40,180 nucleotides of DNA, taken from the NCBI GenBank assembly GCA_913042885.1, contig CAJWLW010000010.1:1-40180 (forward strand), read 5' to 3'. Positions within the stretch are counted from its first letter, which is position 1. Every line of letters begins with the position of its first letter. The stretch comes from an uncultured Lentisphaeria bacterium (GTDB taxonomy: Bacteria > Verrucomicrobiota > Lentisphaeria > JABSQK01 > CAJWLW01). Under the pieces are notes generated by a model. It had not been told where the DNA came from. It ran no database searches and worked only from the letters and a program-made list of their open reading frames with translations. Shown here one piece after another: positions 1 to 7,023 of the stretch. Made by a program: the position numbers and the translations under genes.

Positions 1-933
1 CATGTGCCCTCCCCACCGGCCCGGCGGATACTTTGCCGCCAGGTCCTCACCGGTTCGCCAGTCCGTCGCGCTTAGCCACCACTCCACCTCGTAATGGTTG
101 AAGTTCGGCCCCAGGTCGAACTTGTGTGGGGTCAGATAGCTGACGATGCGTTTGCCGTCGGGTGTCCACAGGTAATGGTCGCGGGCACCCTGCATCATGG
201 CGGGTCGCAGGGCGTCCTCCGCCAGGGGCACTGGTTGATCGTGCCGACCGTCCAGCGTTCGCAGATGCAGAGCTTGGTCGATGTACCGTTCCGGCGATGG
301 CCAGCGGTCATAAGCGTATAAGTCGGGGTCCGTCGGGCACCCCTGTATGTGGCTGCAGAAATAGCCGTCGGCCTCGAGCAACAGGCGCGGTGGCTCATCG
401 GCGCAGATCATGTAATGCCTTGACTGCACGTGTTCGTCGTAGGGCTGGCCGCGAAAAAAGAAAACCATTGCCCGCCGGTCATCGCTGAGCAGGCTGGTGG
501 CACTGCTTAGACGCCATCCGTCAACTTGCACCGATGCCACCTCAAGCCCCTGGCGCATATCCCACAGTATCGCACGCTGCCCGCGGGTGTCGTTGTCGAT
601 CAGGCAGGCGAGCTGGGTATCGCCGCTGATTTCCGTCACTTCATGCCCGGCCGGGAACGGATACTCGGTTTGTCCGGTCGTCAGGTCTAGCAGGAGATAA
701 GCCACCGCTCCCTGGTCCGGAATGTCACCCTGGCGGAGCAGGATTTTGCGACCGTTTTCGAGAAAGCATCGGAACTGATGGTACTGCGTTCCCCAGATAC
801 GCTCTTCGGTATCCTGGCCACGGGTGTAGATGCGCAGCACGCGCATGCCGGTGCCGGGATCGGTCCAGCCATCGAAAACCTTTGTTGCCTGCTCGAATAT
901 CGACGGCGCAACCTTGCACGCTTCCGATTCCAT
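1..933 (-). CDS. Oligogalacturonate-lyase-like beta-propeller protein, 3' end cut off
   Basis: The minus strand is open without a stop from an ATG at 931-933 to the window edge (311 codons), so the C-terminus lies outside. The protein has repeated propeller-blade signatures (a W-T-P-D-G-K-R-I blade near residue 270; an H-I-Q-G-C-P-T-D-P-D-L stretch near residue 215) that resemble the PF14583 oligogalacturonate lyase fold, a seven-bladed propeller that cleaves short pectin oligomers by beta-elimination. No signal peptide is visible, as expected for that cytoplasmic/periplasmic family. The start codon follows the stop of the DUF6259 gene by only two bases, so the two are almost certainly cotranscribed and translationally coupled. 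The Mn-binding His residues cannot be confirmed without alignment; a non-catalytic PD40-type propeller is the alternative. Confidence 0.6.
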   Translation of the reverse strand, partial: MESEACKVAPSIFEQATKVFDGWTDPGTGMRVLRIYTRGQDTEERIWGTQYHQFRCFLENGRKILLRQGDIPDQGAVAYLLLDLTTGQTEYPFPAGHEVTEISGDTQLACLIDNDTRGQRAILWDMRQGLEVASVQVDGWRLSSATSLLSDDRRAMVFFFRGQPYDEHVQSRHYMICADEPPRLLLEADGYFCSHIQGCPTDPDLYAYDRWPSPERYIDQALHLRTLDGRHDQPVPLAEDALRPAMMQGARDHYLWTPDGKRIVSYLTPHKFDLGPNFNHYEVEWWLSATDWRTGEDLAAKYPPGRWGGHM

Positions 934-935
934 CG

Positions 936-3221
936 CTATTCCCCCGTCGCGGTATCCAGCAGGGTGCAACTGAGCGCCGGCAGCGTCACCGACAGTTCGC
1001 CACTGCTGGTTTGGCAGGTCTGAGAATCCAAGCTCGGCGCTGACCCGTGCTGGGTCACCGTGGGCCCGAGCCGGCTATCCGATACGGTGATCTCCTGCGT
1101 TTCGGTCGTCCAGTTGGCAAGGACCAGGCCGAGGCGCCCGTCGGGCGCCTGCCACGCCGCGTGGAATACGGCCGGGATCTGGTGATCCTTCCCATCGTGT
1201 TGCCAGCGCATGGTGCGGACTTCTCCAACCTGGGCGGGCTGCATCATGCGCCCGTAGACCAGGAAGTCTGCGGCCGGTCCGCGCCTCAGGGCTGCGGTTG
1301 CGGCGAGCATCTCCACGGCATCGTCGTTGCTGCCCGCTTCCACATCCCATGGTGCCCAGTCCGTAGAGTCCAGGTTCAGGAGCGTGCCGTCGCTTTTCAT
1401 CACTGCACCTGGGATTTCGCCGACGACCAGGTTGTACGCGTTGCGGATGGGCAGGTGATAGGGCTCCGGTCCCATCCCGAACCCGCCTTGGATCACGATG
1501 AACTCATGGTACAGGTAGTGAAAGAGAGGCACGAAATAGCACATGTTGTGGAAGGGCCTCGGAAAATGGCCCCTGGCATCGTGGCCCGGCGGTATGACGC
1601 GCACGTCGCAGCATTGGAAGTGCGGCAGGAAGTATTCGTTGACCGGCGTCTCGACGGAGAACACCATCTGGCGCTGGCCTTTGCTGCGCGCCAGCTGCTC
1701 CGTCTTCACTTCGGTGAAGTAATCGGCAAGCTGTTCCATGCGGTCGGTCATCCATCGGCCGGGGGCCGGGGGATGGTCGTGATCCGTCGCGAAGCAGGGG
1801 AACGTGCAGCAGCCAACGTTTTGATCCAGGAACTGGATCCAGTCCAGTCCCAGATCCGTCATGGTGCGGACGAACTCCTGCGCGATCTCCTGGGTCTGCG
1901 GCGCCCCGAGGCAGGCGGGGTGGCTGGGACGCCAGGTTGCATCCCATTGTTCGGACCAGAGGTCCCCCGTGTGTGTCCGGCACACCGACCGGTCACCGCC
2001 ATGCTCCGCGAAGTAGTCGGCGCCGTCGTATCCACTCCAGAAGTGGCCGACCACCCATCGGGTCCCGTTGGCGAAAGTGCCGACACGCCAGCCGCGCTCC
2101 CGGGCCATTTCCGTGAACTCGCGCAGCGACTCCTCGCCTCCGACCGGCGGAAAGCAATCCGGGTAAACCCATGGGCCGGCCCGTTCCCACGACATGATGA
2201 CGGGCACGATTGGCGCATCGATCCGTTCGGACAGTTTGTCCAGCATCGGGAGTGCCTTGCGGTACGGCAGGAACGCCTCGTTCGGCGCCGTCGGACCGAT
2301 ATCCAGTTCGCCCTGGATGCGCAGGATGATATGCGGTGGCGAGTCGAGCAGCCATTCCGGCACATCTGTCCGCTTGCTCAGCGGTGTGGCCGCCCATTTC
2401 TGCTGCAAGCTCCAATCGCGGTACATGTCGGCAGCGGTGTACCAGTCTCCGGTGAAGCTGCCGATCACCACGTCGTACTCCAACTGGCGTTCGCCGTGCT
2501 GCGGCCAGTCGCCCACGTGGGAGATGCCGAGGCGCACGCCCGGTTCGCGGTGCACAGGCATGATCAGCTTGATCATCCCGTTCGAATCCTGGCAGCTCAC
2601 GAAGATGCCGGCCCGATCATTATAGTAAGCCAGGAACTGAGCCACGACCAAGCCGGGATAGTGAGAACAGTCGCCGTTCTCCGGGCGTATCTGCCAGGTG
2701 TGCGGGCAGTCCGGCTCCAGGTCCTCTGGCTTTGGCCCATTGAGCAACACGCCCGGCCCGAAGGGAAGAAGGATGGCTTCGGTGCCCGGCTTGCCGCCCA
2801 GACTGTAGGGCGAGACCACGAAAGGGAACTGCACGTCTGTGATCGACAGGCCGGCGTCGTTTTGCAGGGAGAGTGACCAGCGGCTGTAGCGGTCGTTGGC
2901 CGTGGCGCGGACCGTTACGGTCACGTCAAGGTCCAGTCCCCCCAACTGTCGGAAATGTGCGATGAGAGTCGTCGTGCCGCCGTCTTCCGGCGAATCCGCG
3001 CTGCTGACCTCGACCTCCACGGCCTCACCCGACCCGATCTGGCGAAAGCGCTGCGCCTCATCCAGATATTGGATGACGAAGACGGGCTGACAGCTCTCCG
3101 TCAGAATGAACTCCTGGTCCGGCACAGCCTTGCTGCGGAATGACACCAACGCACCCGAAGACGACTCGAACAGCAGGACATCCTGCGATGATTCCAAACG
3201 GATTGTCGTGTCTTCACTCAT
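936..3221 (-). CDS. DUF6259-type glycoside hydrolase-like protein
   Basis: A 761-residue protein without a signal peptide. The N-terminal ~270 residues are beta-sandwich-like (mutarotase-type), followed by a TIM-barrel-like middle (motifs P-V-I-M-S-W-E near 345, G-T-F-A-N-G-T-R-W near 395, L-D-W-I-Q-F-L-D-Q-N near 490, F-S-V-E-T-P-V-N-E near 555) and a short all-beta C-terminus. This arrangement and length fit the DUF6259 family, frequent in Lentisphaerota and related phyla and presumed to be glycosidases; substrate is not known. The conserved acidic residues in the Q-F-L-D and S-V-E-T-P motifs are likely catalytic candidates (inference). ATG start at 3219-3221 with GGAG upstream. First gene of a two-gene unit with the oligogalacturonate-lyase-like gene. 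Confidence 0.7.
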   Translation of the reverse strand: MSEDTTIRLESSQDVLLFESSSGALVSFRSKAVPDQEFILTESCQPVFVIQYLDEAQRFRQIGSGEAVEVEVSSADSPEDGGTTTLIAHFRQLGGLDLDVTVTVRATANDRYSRWSLSLQNDAGLSITDVQFPFVVSPYSLGGKPGTEAILLPFGPGVLLNGPKPEDLEPDCPHTWQIRPENGDCSHYPGLVVAQFLAYYNDRAGIFVSCQDSNGMIKLIMPVHREPGVRLGISHVGDWPQHGERQLEYDVVIGSFTGDWYTAADMYRDWSLQQKWAATPLSKRTDVPEWLLDSPPHIILRIQGELDIGPTAPNEAFLPYRKALPMLDKLSERIDAPIVPVIMSWERAGPWVYPDCFPPVGGEESLREFTEMARERGWRVGTFANGTRWVVGHFWSGYDGADYFAEHGGDRSVCRTHTGDLWSEQWDATWRPSHPACLGAPQTQEIAQEFVRTMTDLGLDWIQFLDQNVGCCTFPCFATDHDHPPAPGRWMTDRMEQLADYFTEVKTEQLARSKGQRQMVFSVETPVNEYFLPHFQCCDVRVIPPGHDARGHFPRPFHNMCYFVPLFHYLYHEFIVIQGGFGMGPEPYHLPIRNAYNLVVGEIPGAVMKSDGTLLNLDSTDWAPWDVEAGSNDDAVEMLAATAALRRGPAADFLVYGRMMQPAQVGEVRTMRWQHDGKDHQIPAVFHAAWQAPDGRLGLVLANWTTETQEITVSDSRLGPTVTQHGSAPSLDSQTCQTSSGELSVTLPALSCTLLDTATGE

Positions 3222-3540
3222 GGGTTTTCTTTGCTCCAGTAATTGCCGATTGCCAGTAGCCTGACTTGCCGTGAATGACTGCCGTGGAACGGCGGTGCCC
3301 GGTGCGACATTTTAGCAAGGATTGCTCGCCAACCAGCCGGCAGCGGCCATGCGGTACGCAGCCTTGATTATGTTCAATAGTATAGTGGATGGACGGGAAT
3401 TGTCCTGAGTAATCACCAAGATACATGCCACAGCAACGCCGGCTGAGGCTGCCGCCGGTCAACTTGAGCTTGAATTGGCAGACGTCGACACCGACGAGGT
3501 CTTGGTGGTGCCCTGAGCTCAGGACGCCACGACCGCCGCG

Positions 3541-3618
3541 GAGCAGCAGGGGATATCTCGGCCCATTTCTTGCATCCTGGCCGGCACTATGCTACCCTTC
3601 TGCCAGATCGAAAAAAGC
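3541..3618 (+). promoter_or_regulatory. Duplicated upstream module, copy A, with sigma-54-like -24/-12 elements
   Basis: About 78 bp just upstream of the phosphoesterase gene closely match a second copy at 17140-17218 upstream of an unrelated gene (shared blocks GAGCAGCAGGG, CCCATTTCTTGCATC, TGGCC-GCAC-TGCTA). Within it TGGC (3578-3581) and TGC (3590-3592) have the 12-bp GG-to-GC spacing of sigma-54 promoters; the start would fall near 3604, about 35 nt before the ATG at 3639. The rest of the 3222-3540 divergent gap has no gene that I can support. Confidence 0.45.
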
Positions 3619-3638
3619 AATTTCTTTATGAGTCATTG

Positions 3639-4382
3639 ATGTTCACCTTTGCCTTCATAACCGATCCGCAGATCGGCATGAATAGCCCGAATGGGCTGCA
3701 TGCCGACGATTCCGATTGCGCGCGAATGGACAGGGCCGTTGATTTTATAAATGCCGCCGATGTCGACCTGGTCTTTTTTGGCGGCGACCACATAGATGTC
3801 ATCGATTCTGAAGAACAGCGCGATGCTTTTTTGGCTGGTGCCGCGCGTCTGAATGCACCGTGGTACGGCGTACCGGGGAATCACGACCAGCACCCGGTCT
3901 ACCTGGATCACGAGGCGACGCCGAAGGGATTCCTGTTAAACCACAAGGGCTGTTTCTTCATCGGCGTCAACGCCTGTGCGTTGCGCGGCGATCTCGGACC
4001 GGAGCCGCAGGCGGCGGAATGGGGGAATCTCCGCGATGCGATCGAGGCTGCGCCGGCCGATGCGACCCATCGCTTCGTGATCATGCATTGGCCGTTGTTC
4101 ATAGTGCATCCGGACGAGGAAGACAGTGTCTACAACATGTCGAACCGGCATGAACTGGCGCAGTTCTTCAAGGCGAGTAAGATCACGTGCGTTCTCTCCG
4201 GCCACAGGCATCAGGATATCGATATTGTCTGGCAGGACGTGCGCCTTATCATGAGCATCGGAACGTCCAATTGGCACCATTACCCTGAGGAGACCTCGTT
4301 CAAGCTGGTCACTGTTTTCGACGATGGCTTTTCCGTGCGTCGCGTGTCCGCGGAAGCACCATCCGAGGACTGCGATGAATAA
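3639..4382 (+). CDS. Calcineurin-like metallophosphoesterase (CPPED1/Icc-like)
   Basis: A 247-residue protein, complete for a single calcineurin-like phosphoesterase domain. Metal-site motifs are all present in order: D9-P-Q11 (the D-x-Q variant rather than D-x-H), G-G-D50-H-I-D, G-N81-H82-D, M-H150-W-P and G-H189-R-H191. The D-P-Q form is seen in CPPED1-like members. No signal peptide, so cytoplasmic; substrate unknown. Translation could be opened further upstream in frame, but those residues are unlike the family and the ATG at 3639 places the first strand (F-T-F-A-F-I-T-D) correctly; there is no clear Shine-Dalgarno. It lies downstream of the duplicated promoter module and is followed by a sulfatase remnant, so it may once have preceded a sulfatase. 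Confidence 0.8.
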   Translation: MFTFAFITDPQIGMNSPNGLHADDSDCARMDRAVDFINAADVDLVFFGGDHIDVIDSEEQRDAFLAGAARLNAPWYGVPGNHDQHPVYLDHEATPKGFLLNHKGCFFIGVNACALRGDLGPEPQAAEWGNLRDAIEAAPADATHRFVIMHWPLFIVHPDEEDSVYNMSNRHELAQFFKASKITCVLSGHRHQDIDIVWQDVRLIMSIGTSNWHHYPEETSFKLVTVFDDGFSVRRVSAEAPSEDCDE

Positions 4383-4394
4383 ACCAAGCACGAA

Positions 4395-4475
4395 TTGAAC
4401 GGGTGGACGAGCGACACGAATTTTGTCATTGTCTTCACCGACACGCGGTGCAAGTGGATGTTGGGCGCTTACGGC
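4395..4475 (+). pseudogene. Remnant of a sulfatase N-terminus
   Basis: Twelve bases after the phosphoesterase stop the frame starting TTG at 4395 encodes N-F-V-I-V-F-T-D-T-R...M-L-G-A-Y-G, which matches the opening beta-strand and first metal-binding Asp pair of the sulfatase/alkaline-phosphatase family (usual form N-F-V-x-x-x-T-D-T-x...G-x-Y-G). After G-A-Y-G the similarity stops and a stop follows; the Cys-x-Pro-x-Arg formylglycine motif is absent. The rest of the 4383-4543 gap is otherwise empty. I read it as the stump of a deleted sulfatase gene. Confidence 0.5.
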
Positions 4476-4543
4476 CAGGCGAACCATTGTCGCCGACCAC
4501 GCAGACTTTCACGGGAGTGTTCCCGGTGAGGCTAAACAGCCTT

Positions 4544-5503
4544 TCAAGCCTGCCCGTCATTGCGAACGATCGCATTGGAAGAAAAGCCCAGCAGGTAACG
4601 TAACGTGGGCGACATCTTTTTGGCCTGCTCTTGCGAAATAAGAGGTCGTAAGTCGGAGTAAGGCTTGACCCACGAGCGGCAGAAATAGCAGAGCGTGGCG
4701 CGGCGCGGTGTGTCGGTGATGTTTTGTCCCGGCTTATGCCACAGGCTCGAAAACCAGATGGCCATCGAACCAGCGGGCCCGGTGACTGCGACTTCGTCCT
4801 CCATTTTTCCGCTTTTCCACGTTGGTTTCCTGAGTGACTTGTGACTGTGCGGCACGATGCGCGTCGCCCCGTTCTCGCACGTGAAATCGTCAACCATCCA
4901 AATGCATTGCAGCGTCAAAGGAGTTTCCGGTAACGGTTCGGGCAGTTGGCCCAGTGGTACGTCGACGTGCCAGGCACCGTTGTCCGTGTGCGGTCCAATG
5001 CTGTTGAAGGTCATATCGGACAGCACACAATCATCACCCAGGACGCTGCGTGCGAGTCGCAGTAGCAGAGGGTCTTCCAGGAGCCTGGCATAGATCGGTA
5101 GGGTCGGGGCCACCGAAGAGACGTAGACGGTACTACCGTGACCTTCAATCTCCGGCCGGGGGAGAAAATTCTTCAACACGTTCTCGATCGGCACTGGCCA
5201 CGGCGTGTCGTAGTTCCTTGCTCGGTTGTAGCGCACAAGTCGCAAGATACGATCGAGTTCACTTGCCGGTGCCGTCGAATACATCTGGCGAATGTACTTG
5301 TCGATCTCTTCGTCGTCAGCATGTGACGGACCGTCCCCCGGATCGTAGGGCGCAGTGAGCTGCCGCTCGAACTGTGATTCCATCGCCGTTCGGAGTTCCT
5401 CCAACTCGCCCGGGGGCAGCAATCCCTCGATCACCGTGTACCCGTCCTGGTAGAGTTTCTCGATGGCTGTTTCCACGTCGACTGACCCGACTGCCGTTGT
5501 CAT
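4544..5503 (-). CDS. Phytanoyl-CoA dioxygenase (PhyH) family protein 1
   Basis: A 319-residue Fe(II)/2-oxoglutarate-dependent dioxygenase. The metal triad is visible as W-H179-V-D181 and L-W-H256-K-P-G-Q-N, and the 2-oxoglutarate-binding Arg is R267/R268 in T-P-R-R-A-T-L. The N-terminal D-G-Y-T-V-I-E-G helix-strand is typical of PhyH. These enzymes hydroxylate diverse small substrates; the bacterial substrate cannot be read from sequence. ATG at 5501-5503 with a GGAAGAG Shine-Dalgarno. It is the most downstream of four PhyH paralogs in 8 kb and is separated from the next by a decayed fragment of the GH106-like gene. Confidence 0.85.
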   Translation of the reverse strand: MTTAVGSVDVETAIEKLYQDGYTVIEGLLPPGELEELRTAMESQFERQLTAPYDPGDGPSHADDEEIDKYIRQMYSTAPASELDRILRLVRYNRARNYDTPWPVPIENVLKNFLPRPEIEGHGSTVYVSSVAPTLPIYARLLEDPLLLRLARSVLGDDCVLSDMTFNSIGPHTDNGAWHVDVPLGQLPEPLPETPLTLQCIWMVDDFTCENGATRIVPHSHKSLRKPTWKSGKMEDEVAVTGPAGSMAIWFSSLWHKPGQNITDTPRRATLCYFCRSWVKPYSDLRPLISQEQAKKMSPTLRYLLGFSSNAIVRNDGQA

Positions 5504-5557
5504 GGTATACTCTTCCCGCCGTGTTTGGTTTTTTAGAGGCGGTGTTAAAAAGAGTTT

Positions 5558-5840
5558 CTAAGAAACGATGGAATGAGGCGGGGATGCGCCGAAGCACAGG
5601 CGCACAGGGCCAAAGAGGCCGGATCGCAGCTTCTGCTTGTCGAGTGGATGGTAAAACATCTCGTAAGTGCCTTTGAACGCGCCTTCTGATCTGAGTTTCT
5701 CGACTTTGTCCGGGTCGCCGAGTTCGGCGGTTGCCGATGTGTTCAGGTCCTTGATCTTGTGCGTGTGCCGACCAGCAGCCAGACTGCCGCGCTCAACGAG
5801 GAACGGGTAAAGTCCGGGGTCGGCTAAAACGGCGTCTGCC
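5558..5840 (-). pseudogene. Duplicated C-terminal fragment of the GH106-like gene
   Basis: Bases 5591-5840 align to 7069-7303, the 3' end of the GH106-like gene, at roughly 85% identity by eye. The reading frame is still open: it carries L-G-D-P-D-K-V-E-K-L-R and G-A-F-K-G-T-Y-E-M-F-Y-H-P-L-D almost unchanged, then diverges and stops at 5558-5560. It has no start codon or N-terminal domains. The upstream end of the homology overlaps the last codons and stop of PhyH gene 2, so the duplication breakpoint sits exactly at that gene's terminus. No expression signal is visible; it is a relic of a second copy or of an unequal recombination. Confidence 0.8.
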
Positions 5841-6603
5841 GTCGGCCCTGGTCGTTCAGGTCGCGGCCGCGCACGAGGAAAGCTTCGCGATCAAACGGTT
5901 CGCGTGTTATCGGGCAGACGTACGTTTTCTCACCGATCTGTGCGTCGGCAGCGATGTAGCGCAGGACGATGACGCGTCGCCAGCGTTCTGACCTGTTCGT
6001 CGTTGAGCTGTGCGGGATCATCGTGTGATGGGTCGCCATCTGGCCGCCTTTCAAACGGTAGGTAACCTTGATGTCATCAATATTCTCGGGCAGGGCGCCG
6101 GGTTCGATCTCTTCGTTAAACGCGTTGTTCGCACGGCTGTCGCGCCGGGGCAGGGTTCCTTTCGTGTGCCATCCGGGGAGGACGGACATGCTGCCGTTGC
6201 CTTCGTCGACGTCGTCGATCGCGAGCCAGACAGCGCCGGGCATGTTGCCGCTGACGTTCCAGTACGGGGCATCCTGGTGCCATGGCACATCTATTCCGGC
6301 ACCCGGGCGCTTGGCCAGGATATGAATAGACCACAGCAGGATGTCTGGCCCGATCGTGCGCTCGATCATGTCGAGGATCTGTGGTTGCACAGCCAAATCC
6401 CATAGCCACCTCTCGCCGCGTTGGTGCACGCAGATGATTTCCTCGGGTATGCTGTCTGCATGGAGTGAAGCCACGATGCGTTCGATGTTCGACCGGCATG
6501 TGTCGACCCCTTGCGGCGTCAGGCAGTTGTCGAAGATGTGGTACCCATCTTCCCGGTAGTGCGCCTGCGCGGTGTCGTCATAAACGAAGTCTTGTGAGAT
6601 CAT
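5824..6603 (-). CDS. Phytanoyl-CoA dioxygenase (PhyH) family protein 2
   Basis: A 259-residue PhyH-family Fe(II)/2-oxoglutarate dioxygenase. Metal ligands are W-H109-Q-D111 and I-P-H198-S-S; the co-substrate Arg is R209 or R210 in R-W-R-R-V-I-V-L-R-Y. The A-P-Y-W-N following the H-x-D and the A-I-D-D-V-D-E-x-N-G-S-M loop are characteristic of PhyH proteins. ATG at 6601-6603 is preceded by a GAGAGG Shine-Dalgarno. Its final codons and stop lie inside the region homologous to the GH106-like gene, suggesting that its C-terminus was set by a recombination junction. Substrate unknown. Confidence 0.85.
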   Translation of the reverse strand: MISQDFVYDDTAQAHYREDGYHIFDNCLTPQGVDTCRSNIERIVASLHADSIPEEIICVHQRGERWLWDLAVQPQILDMIERTIGPDILLWSIHILAKRPGAGIDVPWHQDAPYWNVSGNMPGAVWLAIDDVDEGNGSMSVLPGWHTKGTLPRRDSRANNAFNEEIEPGALPENIDDIKVTYRLKGGQMATHHTMIPHSSTTNRSERWRRVIVLRYIAADAQIGEKTYVCPITREPFDREAFLVRGRDLNDQGRRQTPF

Positions 6604-7023
6604 CAGTTCCTCTCGTGTTTGTATTCCAGAATGACCTTGGACGACTGGCCCGACGCGAACTGCTCGTTCGTGGTGCCGCCTGCTCGGATGGGGAGCGGTG
6701 CGAGATCAATTCGGTCACGCGCCGTCCGTCGCGATCATTCGTGGTTCAACCTTATTTTGTTTGGTTATTATACTCCTAAACACAGAATAAAATCCCATGA
6801 CTCACGGATAATCTATGTTCGTTGTGCCATACACTGGGTCAGTAGTCAAAAAGTCTTTTGGTCCACGTGTTCACCGTCTACCTGCAACGGCAGAACCGGA
6901 CGCAATTAACACAGGCGTTGCTTTTCGTTGAGGGGAACTCGTTGTGATTGGAGCAGATGTCGGCGATAATCGAGGAAAAACGAATCATTGGGCCGCCGCA
7001 GGACATACTTGAGTTGACCAACT
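6604..7023 (-). promoter_or_regulatory. Upstream region of PhyH gene 2 with a -10 candidate
   Basis: This 420-bp gap between the GH106-like stop and the PhyH 2 start holds no gene I can support. On the minus strand a perfect TATAAT lies at 6767-6772 inside an AT-rich patch; no good -35 at standard spacing is visible, and the implied leader would be about 155 nt. It suggests PhyH 2 has its own promoter rather than depending on the GH106-like gene. Confidence 0.3.

Noticed and set aside
1047..2876. 609-codon plus-strand open frame opposite the DUF6259 gene
   Set aside because: It is the antisense of a well-supported coding frame in GC-rich DNA; the composition is Arg/His/Val-rich with no domain, and no Shine-Dalgarno is seen.
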